Assembly (NCBI GenBank): GCA_964441445.1
Contig: CAYTYO010000012.1
Span: 1-25,362, forward strand
Reading direction: 5' to 3'
Origin: XYB1-FULL-44-23 sp964441445
GTDB lineage: Bacteria; Patescibacteriota; Microgenomatia; CAZETR01; Amesbacteraceae
DNA: 25,362 bases
Below the pieces are notes generated by a model. That model had not been told where the DNA came from, did no database searches, and saw nothing but the letters and a program-made list of their open reading frames with translations. Made by a program: the position numbers and the translations under genes. Within the stretch, counting starts at the first letter, position 1. The number at the start of each line of letters is the position of its first letter. Below are positions 1 through 7,097 of the stretch, one piece after another.

Positions 1-53
1 TTGAGCTTGAATTTGAAGTTCTTCCGCCCCAGAAATGACCTTTTTCGAGCCAT
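1..53 (-). CDS. Partial CDS, basic N terminus, possibly FtsK/SpoIIIE-type DNA translocase
   Basis: An ATG at 51-53 opens a minus-strand frame that runs off the left edge after 17 codons. The visible residues are MARKRSFLGRKNFKFKL, strongly basic and phenylalanine-rich, which resembles the cytoplasmic stretch before the first membrane segment of FtsK-like translocases. The start lies 27 bases after the RNase J stop on the same strand, so it continues that operon. A TATAAT (minus strand, 60-65) ends 6 bases before the start codon and could give a leaderless or near-leaderless transcript, but there is no good -35. Identity rests on composition and on my recollection of gene order, so it is tentative; that a gene starts here is more likely than which gene it is. 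Confidence 0.35.
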   Translation of the reverse strand, partial: MARKRSFLGRKNFKFKL

Positions 54-59
54 GTGTTT

Positions 60-65
60 ATTATA
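60..65 (-). promoter_or_regulatory. Candidate -10 box before the left-edge gene
   Basis: On the minus strand this reads TATAAT, a perfect -10 hexamer, ending 6 bases before the ATG at 53. The expected transcription start would fall at or next to that ATG, so the mRNA could be leaderless. No convincing -35 hexamer is seen at 16-18 bases, and the region is AT-rich, so chance is possible. It partly overlaps a 12-base palindrome (65-76, ATCGC-AA-GCGAT). Confidence 0.25.
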
Positions 66-80
66 TCGCAAGCGATGCGG

Positions 81-1739
81 TTAGACCTCGACTATCGTGG
101 GGAGAATCATCGGGCGGCGATGTGTTTGTTCGAACAGAAAACCACTTAGGGTGTCAATTACAAGTTGGCGCAAATGTCTATCCCCATCTATTTTGCCTTT
201 TTTCTGATTAACAACTTGCCGAACCTTATTTTCGGCTTGAGAGAGGAGATTGCTGGTGTATTTTTCAAAAATAAATCCTCGGCTTACTAATTCGAGATTA
301 ATAATCTTAGACAGGTCATTTTGGTCGACCTCTAAGACCGCAACTACTACTCCTTCCTCAGCTAATTGCTGTCTGTCACGAAGCACCACGTTACCCACAT
401 CTCCGACCCCTAATCCGTCAACCATAACATTGCGAACAGAAACAACCGGGCCAAGAGCAGCTTTACCCTCAGATACAACAATGGAGTGATTATATTCAGG
501 CAGGAGGATATTTTTTTCCGGATAACCCATTGACTGAGCTAACCGGGAATATTGAACCATGTGGCGATACGTACCGCCAATTGGAAGCAGGTACTCGGGC
601 TTGGTGAGGGCCATAAGTAAAAGCATGTCTTGTTGACCTCCGTGACCTGAGACGTGAAGATGATCAGTGATATCAGAGTAAATTACAGTAGCTCCAAGTC
701 GGGAAAGAGAATCGATTAAAGAATGCACAGCGCTTTCGCTCCCTGGAATGTAGTCCGAGGAAAAAAATACTTTGTCACCAGGCTTTATGAATAAGTCCCG
801 GTGGTCCCCAGTCGCCAATCTCTCCATCGCTGATCCGGATTGCCCCTGAGATCCAGCCACGAAAATACAAACATTCTTAGGCGGAAGTTTACGCACGCTT
901 CTGATGTCAATGAACGCATTTTTGGGTAAGTTGAAATAGCCTAGTCTTCCAGCGATATCTAGATTGCGATCTATACTTCGCCCTGATACGGCAATCTTAC
1001 GTCCATGCCGAATGGCCGCTCTTGCCGCCTGATACCATCTACTAATGTTGCTGCTCATTGAGGTTACAATAAATTTGCCTTTGCAATCTGATATTTCCCG
1101 CTCGAATGTGTCTTCCAAAGTTCTTTCCGAAGGGGTGTACCCTTGACGTTCGCTACCTAGTGAATCCGAAAGTAGTAAAACGACCCCCGCTGTGCCGGCC
1201 TGTCCAATCCGACGAACGTCGGGAAGCACTCCATCGATAGGCGTAAAGTCAAATTTATAATCGCTACCATGGTAAACCGTTCCTGCCGGGGTATTTATTA
1301 TGAGGTGGGTGGTGTCAGGAATGGAGTGGGTGACCCGGACTGATTCTATCAAGAATTGCCCCAGTCGAAGTTGCTGTCCAGGGACTAAAATGTTGATTTT
1401 TTTTGGCATATTTTCATATTCGGCTAGTTTATCCATAATAAGATTGGCTGGTAGCTGACTGGCATAGACGGGAATATCTTTTAGCTTCGGTAAGATATAG
1501 GCCAAACCGCCAGTGTGATCTTCATGTCCATGAGTGATTACCAATCCGCGAATTTTATGAATCTTGTCCATAAGATAAGAAATGTCCGGAATTAAGATAT
1601 CGATTCCCAGCATGTCTTCTGTGGGGAAACCCATGCCACAATCTACGAGTAAGATATCGTTTTCCAACTCATAGACGAACATGTTGGAAGTAACCTTGCC
1701 AAATCCGCCTAATGAAATTATTTTTAGTGTTGGTGACAT
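81..1739 (-). CDS. rnj: Ribonuclease J family beta-CASP metallo-beta-lactamase ribonuclease
   Basis: 552 aa, the usual length for RNase J, a cytoplasmic exo/endoribonuclease for mRNA turnover and RNA maturation. The metallo-beta-lactamase core shows HGHEDH at residues 70-75, His138 in THS and HGSD at 157-160. The beta-CASP part has the LSDS acidic motif near 190-193 and HVSGHGG at 362-368. The next motif is normally PVHGEYRH, whose His is a metal ligand in characterised RNase J; here it reads PIGGTYRH (386-393), so that His is Gly388. A C-terminal domain of about 100 residues follows. The gene starts 6 bases after the uracil-DNA glycosylase stop and is probably cotranscribed with it. The family call is firm; full catalytic competence is less certain because of motif C. 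Confidence 0.95.
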   Translation of the reverse strand: MSPTLKIISLGGFGKVTSNMFVYELENDILLVDCGMGFPTEDMLGIDILIPDISYLMDKIHKIRGLVITHGHEDHTGGLAYILPKLKDIPVYASQLPANLIMDKLAEYENMPKKINILVPGQQLRLGQFLIESVRVTHSIPDTTHLIINTPAGTVYHGSDYKFDFTPIDGVLPDVRRIGQAGTAGVVLLLSDSLGSERQGYTPSERTLEDTFEREISDCKGKFIVTSMSSNISRWYQAARAAIRHGRKIAVSGRSIDRNLDIAGRLGYFNLPKNAFIDIRSVRKLPPKNVCIFVAGSQGQSGSAMERLATGDHRDLFIKPGDKVFFSSDYIPGSESAVHSLIDSLSRLGATVIYSDITDHLHVSGHGGQQDMLLLMALTKPEYLLPIGGTYRHMVQYSRLAQSMGYPEKNILLPEYNHSIVVSEGKAALGPVVSVRNVMVDGLGVGDVGNVVLRDRQQLAEEGVVVAVLEVDQNDLSKIINLELVSRGFIFEKYTSNLLSQAENKVRQVVNQKKGKIDGDRHLRQLVIDTLSGFLFEQTHRRPMILPTIVEV

Positions 1740-1745
1740 ATATTT

Positions 1746-2363
1746 TTAAAATAGTAACGGCTGAGTAATAGTCTCAGGTTGTAATTTTGGCTTAGATTGG
1801 AGTAGTTCCTTTAATATAACAAAATCCGCGACGAATTCTTTCATCATTACACCAGCCCGCAAAGCAGCTGCCGGATGGTACATGGGGAAGATGATAATTT
1901 CACGGTCTAAATTTTTTATTTTATGTGGCTGCCCATGAATTCGAGAAATTGTTACACCAGGGATAAATTTTGCCATACTAAACCTACCTAATGTAGCAAT
2001 AATTTCCGGGGAGATGATTTGGATTTGCCGGTCAAGCCAATCATTGCAGGCTTCGATTTCCTCGGGAGACGGGTCCCGGTTTTCCGGCGGCCGAAATTTT
2101 ACAATATTTGTGATATATACATCCTGACGGGTTAGTCCCAGTGTGTTTGTCAAAGTTTGCTCGAGCAATTTTCCGGCTTGACCTACGAATGGTCTGCCTA
2201 GACGGTCTTCATTGAAACCCGGCGCCTCTCCAATAAACATTAACCGAGAATCGGCATTGCCTTCGCCGGGAACAGCATTAGTGCACTTTCGGGCGATTTC
2301 AAGGCCGGTAAAGTGTTTTATTTCCTCAGCTATCTGATCAAGTAGGTGTTGTTTTTCGGACAT
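1746..2363 (-). CDS. Uracil-DNA glycosylase, family 4/SPO1-like, with degenerate Fe-S ligands
   Basis: 205 aa, typical for family 4 uracil-DNA glycosylases, which remove uracil from DNA to start base excision repair. The N-terminal active-site motif GEAPGFNED is at 45-53, followed by GRPFVGQAG (56-64); the C-terminal motif MYHPAAAL is at 161-168. VPGEGN at 31-36 is also characteristic. Family members normally hold a 4Fe-4S cluster with four Cys. Aligned by eye to the Thermotoga protein, the first three positions are Phe18, Leu21 and Phe90, and only Cys106 remains; Cys27 is elsewhere. The cluster is therefore probably absent. The start is 6 bases beyond the Lon-like gene's stop, with three tandem in-frame stops before it. 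Confidence 0.9.
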   Translation of the reverse strand: MSEKQHLLDQIAEEIKHFTGLEIARKCTNAVPGEGNADSRLMFIGEAPGFNEDRLGRPFVGQAGKLLEQTLTNTLGLTRQDVYITNIVKFRPPENRDPSPEEIEACNDWLDRQIQIISPEIIATLGRFSMAKFIPGVTISRIHGQPHKIKNLDREIIIFPMYHPAAALRAGVMMKEFVADFVILKELLQSKPKLQPETITQPLLF

Positions 2364-2369
2364 TTACTA

Positions 2370-3416
2370 TTAGTAAGTCGGGAGATATTGCTTAATGTTT
2401 TCCTCGGTAATAACTACTTCTTTTATTTTACCTTCGACGACCATTTTGGCCACTTTCCGAACCATACCTTCAATTGTTCTTTCGAGTGTCCTTATTCCGG
2501 CGTCGAAACCCAAGGGTCTTGCCACTTTCGGCCAAACGCTGTCATCAACGGTTAATGTCCCGGGTGGAAGGGCAGATTTCTTAAGTTGGTTTGGCAAAAT
2601 ATAGTCTCGGGCAATATGAATTTTCTCGTCGTCAGAGTAGGAAGGCATGAGAATTGGCTCTAACCTATCCATAACGGCGGTGCTGATGTGAGTAGTGTTA
2701 TTGGCTGTAGCAATAAACATGGCCTGAGACAGGTCAAATGGATAGTCAATATAGTGATCCGTGAACGAGTTATTTTGAGCCGGATCGAGAAGCTCTACTA
2801 AAACACCCATGATTTCCCCACGGGCTTGGTCGGCTACCCTGTCGATTTCATCGAGAAGAATGACGGGATTCTTTACGCCGGCCCGGCGAATACCTTTAAT
2901 TATTTGTCCCGGCTCTGCTTCGCCGTGGGTACGAGATTGACCGCGTAAGTCTAAGGCAGAACTCATTCCGCCAAAGGGGATACGAACAATTTTCCTACCT
3001 AAAGCTTCCGCAATACTTGCGGAAATGGTAGTTTTGCCAGTTCCTACCAGGCCGACCAGAAGCAAAATAGGTGCACGAAAAGTACTATCCGGTTTACGGC
3101 TGTTAAGAATCATTACGGAAAGATATTCGAGAAACCTTTCCTTAAGGCTATCTAAGCCGTAGTGATATTTATCTAGAACTTGCTTTACGTGGCCCAAATC
3201 CATAATGTCCTGGGTTGAGTTTGTCCAAGGAAGATGGGTTATCCAGTCGACATAGTGTTGAATCATTTCAAAATCACTGCTGTAACTGCCGTGTTTTGCT
3301 TCCCGGGCAAGCCGTTCAATCATCTCGTCTGTCTTCTCTCTAAGATCATCAGGAAACTGAACAGCATCAAGCTGATTTTTTATTTTTTTAATATCGACAG
3401 TTAGTTGTTCGTCCAC
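2370..3416 (-). CDS. Lon-like AAA+ ATPase lacking the protease domain
   Basis: 348 aa against about 780 for Lon. Residues 1-110 match the helical segment just before the Lon ATPase module (YVDWITHLPW at 55-64). The AAA+ module follows: Walker A GLVGTGKT (122-129), Walker B VILLDEID (185-192, Asp189/Glu190), sensor-1 ATAN (236-239), arginine finger in MDRLE (Arg251) and sensor-2 in GIRTLER (Arg309). The protein ends at the helical subdomain, exactly where the Ser-Lys protease domain should begin. The N-terminal substrate-binding lobe is also missing. The stop is followed in frame by TAG and TAA, so simple readthrough into a protease domain is excluded. The start is GTG, 18 bases after the pnp stop. 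Inferred role: ATP-driven unfoldase or chaperone, or partner of a separate protease. Confidence 0.88.
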   Translation of the reverse strand: MDEQLTVDIKKIKNQLDAVQFPDDLREKTDEMIERLAREAKHGSYSSDFEMIQHYVDWITHLPWTNSTQDIMDLGHVKQVLDKYHYGLDSLKERFLEYLSVMILNSRKPDSTFRAPILLLVGLVGTGKTTISASIAEALGRKIVRIPFGGMSSALDLRGQSRTHGEAEPGQIIKGIRRAGVKNPVILLDEIDRVADQARGEIMGVLVELLDPAQNNSFTDHYIDYPFDLSQAMFIATANNTTHISTAVMDRLEPILMPSYSDDEKIHIARDYILPNQLKKSALPPGTLTVDDSVWPKVARPLGFDAGIRTLERTIEGMVRKVAKMVVEGKIKEVVITEENIKQYLPTY

Positions 3417-3434
3417 TTGATCAATGATATCACT

Positions 3435-5636
3435 TTACCTGAAGCGGCGGCGAGAATTTCCACCCCGTGGATCCATTCTCCTTGGAGCTTGGAACGGATC
3501 GTTATGCATTGGCCTTGGGGCCATGGGTTCACGAGCTTTGGCTAAGGGTTTTCCATCCGCGTCAAAAAGCATACTTAAATTAATTCTACCTTGCGAGTCG
3601 ATTTCTGTGACCCAAACTTTTACCTTTTGACCTTCGGATACTATTTCACCAGGATCTTCTACATATTCTGATGCCATCTGTGACACATGTACCAAGCCAT
3701 CTTTGCCCGGCAAGATATTTACAAAGGCTCCAAAAGGCTGAATTCGGGCAACCGTACCTTCATATATTTCACCAGGAATAGCTTCTTTTCCCAACCCCGA
3801 GACCCAATTTATCGCTTTGGCCGTGCCTTCTGGATCGATACCGGAGATAAAGACTGAACCGTCATCATTGACATCAATTGTTGTGCCCGTATCTGCCATT
3901 AGCTGTTTGATATTTTTTCCTCCAGGACCAATAAGTTCGCCTATTTTATCTACCGGAATTTTGGTCATACTAATTTTGGGGGCGTACTCTGACAATTCTT
4001 TACGGGGCTCCGCGATGGCTTTTTCCATGACGTCAAGAATTTGCATTCTTGCGGTTCTTGAACGGGCAAAAGTTTCTTTGCAAATTTCAAGAGTTAGGCC
4101 CGGAACTTTAACATCTAGTTGGATTGCTGTTACACCTGTTTTTGTTCCGGCAATTTTGAAGTCCATGTCTCCGTGATGGTCTTCCATGCCAATGATGTCG
4201 GTTAGTAAAACAAATTTGTCGGTTTTTTCAGGATATGAGACGGGGGTGATAAGTCCGATTGAAATACCCGCAACTGGGGCTAAAATCGGTACTCCGGCGT
4301 CCATTAGCGATAAAGTTGATCCACAGGTGCTCGCCATGCTTGTGGACCCATTAGAACTCATAATTTCAGATACTACCCTGATGGCATAGGGAAAATCAGC
4401 TTCCGGAGGGATTACCGGAACCAGGGCTTTTTCGGCTAATGCCCCATGACCAATCTCACGTCGACTAGGGGAGCCCATCCGACCGGTTTCACCCGTTGAA
4501 AAAGGGGGAAAATTGTAGTGGTGCATGTATCTCTTTGTTTCTTCGCCGTCAGCTGACTCTAATGATTGGGAAAGTGAAGGTGCACCTAATGTGGTGACAG
4601 TTAAAGCCTGCGTCTGACCACGTTGGAATACGGCCGATCCATGAACGCGAGGTAATATGCCGACTTCCGAGGACAAGTCTCTAATCTGGTCAAGTCCCCT
4701 GCCGTCCGGGCGTTGTTTACTGTCCAAAATATTCGTTCTAATCCGATTGTGCATTAGGTCTTCTAAAATTTGTGGGATTAGGGGTTTTTGGGTTTCATCA
4801 AAATCTGAAGAAATGGAATCTACCATGTCTGAAAGCAAGCTACCTTCATGTGACGAAGCATCGGTGATAAGAGTATCTAATTGAGATTTAACTTTACTGG
4901 TGACGGCGGAAATCAATTCAGTGGGAATTGGTGTTGGTTCCAGAGACATTTTTGGCTGTCCGGCCTCGGAAATAAAGTCATTTATGAAAGAAATTATTTC
5001 TTTATTGGCATTAAAACCCATTTCCAGAGCTTTGAGCATGGTGTCTTCCGGTACCTGTTTTGCACCAGCTTCTATCATAGTTATTAAATTTGATGTGCTG
5101 GAGACAACTAAATCTAGATCAGTACCCTGACGATTTCCGTTAATTGGATTGACGACTAAATTTCCTTCTTCAAGACCAACCCGAACAGAGGATATCGGGC
5201 CATTCCAAGGTAGGGGTGAGATTCCTAAAACAGCGGACGCGGCGATTGCACCGAGAATGTCAGCATCGTTTTCTTTGTCAGTAGATAGCACCATCACAAC
5301 CAGCTGAACATCCCGTCGAAATGATTTTGGAAAAAGCGGCCTAATCGAACGATCTATAAGCCGGCCGGAAAGGGTTTCTGCGTCAGTTGGTCTACCTTCC
5401 CGCTTTACCCATCTTGAACCGCGAATTCTTCCACCCGCATATAAGCGCTCCTGATATTCAACCGAAAGGGGAAAATAATCCTTTTTTTTGTCTTCCTGCC
5501 CTAAAGTAACTACGGCAAAAACAGTTGTGTCTCCGTAAGTAGCAAGTACTGAAGATGTAGCCGACAGAGCAAAACGCCCGGTTTCGAGAGTAAGGTTTCG
5601 GCCACTGACCTGAAATGATTTCTTGACTAATTTCAT
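3435..5636 (-). CDS. pnp: Polyribonucleotide nucleotidyltransferase (PNPase)
   Basis: 733 aa, full length. PNPase degrades RNA 3' to 5' by phosphorolysis, releasing nucleoside diphosphates. In order: first RNase PH-like domain (about 10-140), helical linker, second RNase PH-like domain opening at RPDGRG (309-314), KH domain with GPGG at 570-573 and S1 domain (about 620-690, GTVARIQPFGAFVNI). The catalytic stretch GMEDHHGDMD carries Asp486 and Asp492, the numbering of the E. coli active site. The tail after S1 is short and Arg/Pro-rich. rpsO lies just upstream, the arrangement common across bacteria, and pnp has its own candidate promoter overlapping the 3' end of rpsO. Confidence 0.98.
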   Translation of the reverse strand: MKLVKKSFQVSGRNLTLETGRFALSATSSVLATYGDTTVFAVVTLGQEDKKKDYFPLSVEYQERLYAGGRIRGSRWVKREGRPTDAETLSGRLIDRSIRPLFPKSFRRDVQLVVMVLSTDKENDADILGAIAASAVLGISPLPWNGPISSVRVGLEEGNLVVNPINGNRQGTDLDLVVSSTSNLITMIEAGAKQVPEDTMLKALEMGFNANKEIISFINDFISEAGQPKMSLEPTPIPTELISAVTSKVKSQLDTLITDASSHEGSLLSDMVDSISSDFDETQKPLIPQILEDLMHNRIRTNILDSKQRPDGRGLDQIRDLSSEVGILPRVHGSAVFQRGQTQALTVTTLGAPSLSQSLESADGEETKRYMHHYNFPPFSTGETGRMGSPSRREIGHGALAEKALVPVIPPEADFPYAIRVVSEIMSSNGSTSMASTCGSTLSLMDAGVPILAPVAGISIGLITPVSYPEKTDKFVLLTDIIGMEDHHGDMDFKIAGTKTGVTAIQLDVKVPGLTLEICKETFARSRTARMQILDVMEKAIAEPRKELSEYAPKISMTKIPVDKIGELIGPGGKNIKQLMADTGTTIDVNDDGSVFISGIDPEGTAKAINWVSGLGKEAIPGEIYEGTVARIQPFGAFVNILPGKDGLVHVSQMASEYVEDPGEIVSEGQKVKVWVTEIDSQGRINLSMLFDADGKPLAKAREPMAPRPMHNDPFQAPRRMDPRGGNSRRRFR

Positions 5637-5667
5637 CTAATGAACAAAAACTTGCAGTCAAGAAGTC

Positions 5668-5694
5668 AAAAGTGAGAAAACAATTCGCACTTTT
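5668..5694 (-). promoter_or_regulatory. Hairpin in the pnp leader
   Basis: A 7-bp perfect inverted repeat (AAAAGTG/CACTTTT, arms 5688-5694 and 5668-5674) with a 13-base loop lies 32 bases before the pnp start. In E. coli the pnp leader stem is processed by RNase III and PNPase represses itself. Whether this AT-rich stem acts similarly is speculative. It lacks the GC-rich stem and U run of a good terminator. Confidence 0.3.
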
Positions 5695-5735
5695 CGCCTC
5701 TCGACTAACAAGATGTTAACGACTAATCCAAAGTG

Positions 5736-5764
5736 ATTATAAACTACAAACCCTTATTTGGAAA
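5736..5764 (-). promoter_or_regulatory. Candidate pnp promoter (TTTCCA-17-TATAAT)
   Basis: On the minus strand TTTCCA (5759-5764) lies 17 bases before a perfect TATAAT (5736-5741). The -35 box covers the last codons of rpsO and its spacer covers the stop. The expected start near 5729 gives a leader of about 93 bases before pnp. Sequence match only. Confidence 0.5.
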
Positions 5765-6023
5765 GACCAAGTTTTTGGGAGATTTCTTTATAACGCTTAA
5801 GATCTTTCTTTTGTAAGTACGACAATAATCTACGCCGTTTTGAGACCATACTGATTAGTCCACGGCGGGAATGATTGTCTTTTTTGTGAAGCTTGAGGTG
5901 TTCGGCTAGTTTACCCACTTTTTCGCTTAACAGGGCAACCTGTACTTCAGGAGAACCAGTATCCCCTTTTGCCTGAGCAAACTTTTTGATAATTTCTTGT
6001 TTTGATTTGATGTCGAGTGCCAT
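5754..6023 (-). CDS. rpsO: 30S ribosomal protein S15 (uS15)
   Basis: 89 aa, the standard length for S15, a four-helix protein that binds the three-way junction of 16S rRNA central-domain helices early in 30S assembly. The diagnostic KDNHSRRGLISMVSKRRRLL stretch (residues 48-67) is intact, as is GDTGSPEVQVALL near 21-33. The ATG at 6021-6023 has no Shine-Dalgarno; an A run precedes it. It sits between the DHH-like gene and pnp and has its own predicted promoter and structured leader, consistent with the autoregulation known for rpsO in several bacteria. Confidence 0.98.
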   Translation of the reverse strand: MALDIKSKQEIIKKFAQAKGDTGSPEVQVALLSEKVGKLAEHLKLHKKDNHSRRGLISMVSKRRRLLSYLQKKDLKRYKEISQKLGLSK

Positions 6024-6053
6024 TTTTTTTCACAAAAATAAGCAGAGATAAGG

Positions 6054-6088
6054 CAGTCGTGAGAAGCGGAATACCCGTCAGGCGACTG
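6054..6088 (-). promoter_or_regulatory. Structured rpsO leader, candidate S15-binding element
   Basis: The rpsO leader has a perfect 6-bp inverted repeat CAGTCG/CGACTG (6083-6088 and 6054-6059) enclosing 23 bases that contain a smaller CGG/CCG hairpin (6067-6077). An alternative pairing GGAGAA/TTCTC spans the 5' side of the leader. Competing stems upstream of rpsO are typical of S15 autoregulatory leaders, which differ in structure between phyla. Function is inferred from position and pairing only. Confidence 0.4.
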
Positions 6089-6113
6089 TTAATTTCTCCG
6101 TAATCTGAAAGGT

Positions 6114-6144
6114 ATTATAGCACAGAGATAGAGTTCACTCACAA
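6114..6144 (-). promoter_or_regulatory. Candidate rpsO promoter with extended -10 (TGCTATAAT)
   Basis: On the minus strand a perfect TATAAT (6114-6119) is preceded by TGC, an extended -10. A TTGTGA (6139-6144) lies 19 bases upstream, right after the stop of the DHH-like gene. The predicted start near 6107 gives a leader of about 84 bases. The extended -10 compensates for the long spacer. Confidence 0.6.
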
Positions 6145-6145
6145 A

Positions 6146-7096
6146 TTACGGCAGCATTGGGCCTTTGAAGATTTTGGGCTCGTACCAATCTGCCGGTGGT
6201 TTTTGCTGGTCGTGCTTAGCCGGTTCAAGATCCACGGAACTATCAGTTCCATACCCCAACTGGCTAGTGGGTTCGGTCAAGCTGGCAGTGGTTACTACCT
6301 CCTGTCGTACTGGTTGATTTTCTGAAACAGGAATAGATCCAGCTGGGAATTGTGAAGCTGAAATTTCAAAATGTCTTTTCGCACCCTTACGCATGAGTAT
6401 CGTTGCCGCTTCGAATGTTTTTACAGATACGGCGGGGTGACGGAAATTATCAGTGGCTTTTTCAATACCAGCAAGAAGGTTGGAAGCCGCATCCTGTTCG
6501 AGATTTAGGTTGAGAACTTCGATAACGTGGGTTGTAAGTTCAGAAAGTGAAGAAGTATCGTAATCATGAACTTCGTGTGTTGAAAATTTTTCATTAGAGC
6601 TGGTGTGGGACAGTGACACAAGTGAAGTGGTAGATAACTGATCCTTTATTTGGTCAAATACCTGCCCTAAATCCGTCAGCTTAAGTACGCCCATAGTAAT
6701 GATTAAGTCGGTTTGTTGGATACCGGAAACGAATTTGAGCAATTTATGATCAAGTTCGGGCGAGTTTAGCTTTGGACTAATAACTAATTGGAGATCCCCT
6801 TTTTCCAAGTTATAGCTGACTTTGTCCACATGTTGAGTTTGTCCGGGAAAACTAATAACCAAATTTCTACTACCGATGGAGTTCACTATTTCATCAACGC
6901 CCACCAGGCGGTTGAATTCGACTGTTATTGGGTCGGGGCAGACTACCCGTGTCTGTTTACCGGAGGATTCCAGACTGATTTTAAGACCTAGAGAAGCTGA
7001 CACCAAATCAAATCCGGCTTGTTTCGGAAGCAAGATGGTGATGTGACGGGCGGAATCTAGTAACGACCTTAAAGCGGATACGTCTGGCTGTGCCAT
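6146..7096 (-). CDS. Degenerate DHH-family (NrnA-like) protein, probably catalytically inactive
   Basis: 316 aa. The first 240 residues follow the layout of the DHH phosphoesterase domain of NrnA-type nanoRNases/pAp phosphatases, which normally occupy this infB-rpsO position. The metal-binding motifs have eroded: the HxxPDGDA-type motif reads PKQAGFDLVSA (24-34), keeping one Asp; the DHHxSN motif reads SHTSSN (163-168); the GIxTDTGxF motif reads GIEKATDNF (210-218). Hydrophobic spacing and the closing KTFEAATILMRKGA pattern are kept. The DHHA1 substrate-binding domain is missing, replaced by about 75 low-complexity, Pro/Ser/Thr-rich residues that look disordered. The start is 1 base after the infB stop. 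Likely a pseudoenzyme or RNA/nucleotide-binding protein; the function is unknown. Confidence 0.6.
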   Translation of the reverse strand: MAQPDVSALRSLLDSARHITILLPKQAGFDLVSASLGLKISLESSGKQTRVVCPDPITVEFNRLVGVDEIVNSIGSRNLVISFPGQTQHVDKVSYNLEKGDLQLVISPKLNSPELDHKLLKFVSGIQQTDLIITMGVLKLTDLGQVFDQIKDQLSTTSLVSLSHTSSNEKFSTHEVHDYDTSSLSELTTHVIEVLNLNLEQDAASNLLAGIEKATDNFRHPAVSVKTFEAATILMRKGAKRHFEISASQFPAGSIPVSENQPVRQEVVTTASLTEPTSQLGYGTDSSVDLEPAKHDQQKPPADWYEPKIFKGPMLP

Positions 7097-7097
7097 A

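Noticed and set aside
65..76. Palindrome ATCGC-AA-GCGAT after RNase J as a terminator
   Set aside because: The loop of two bases is too short, there is no T run on the minus strand, and another gene seems to begin at once.
2361..2372. Frameshift or readthrough joining the Lon-like ATPase to a protease domain
   Set aside because: Three tandem in-frame stops follow, and the next gene is a complete glycosylase; no protease motif is seen in any frame.
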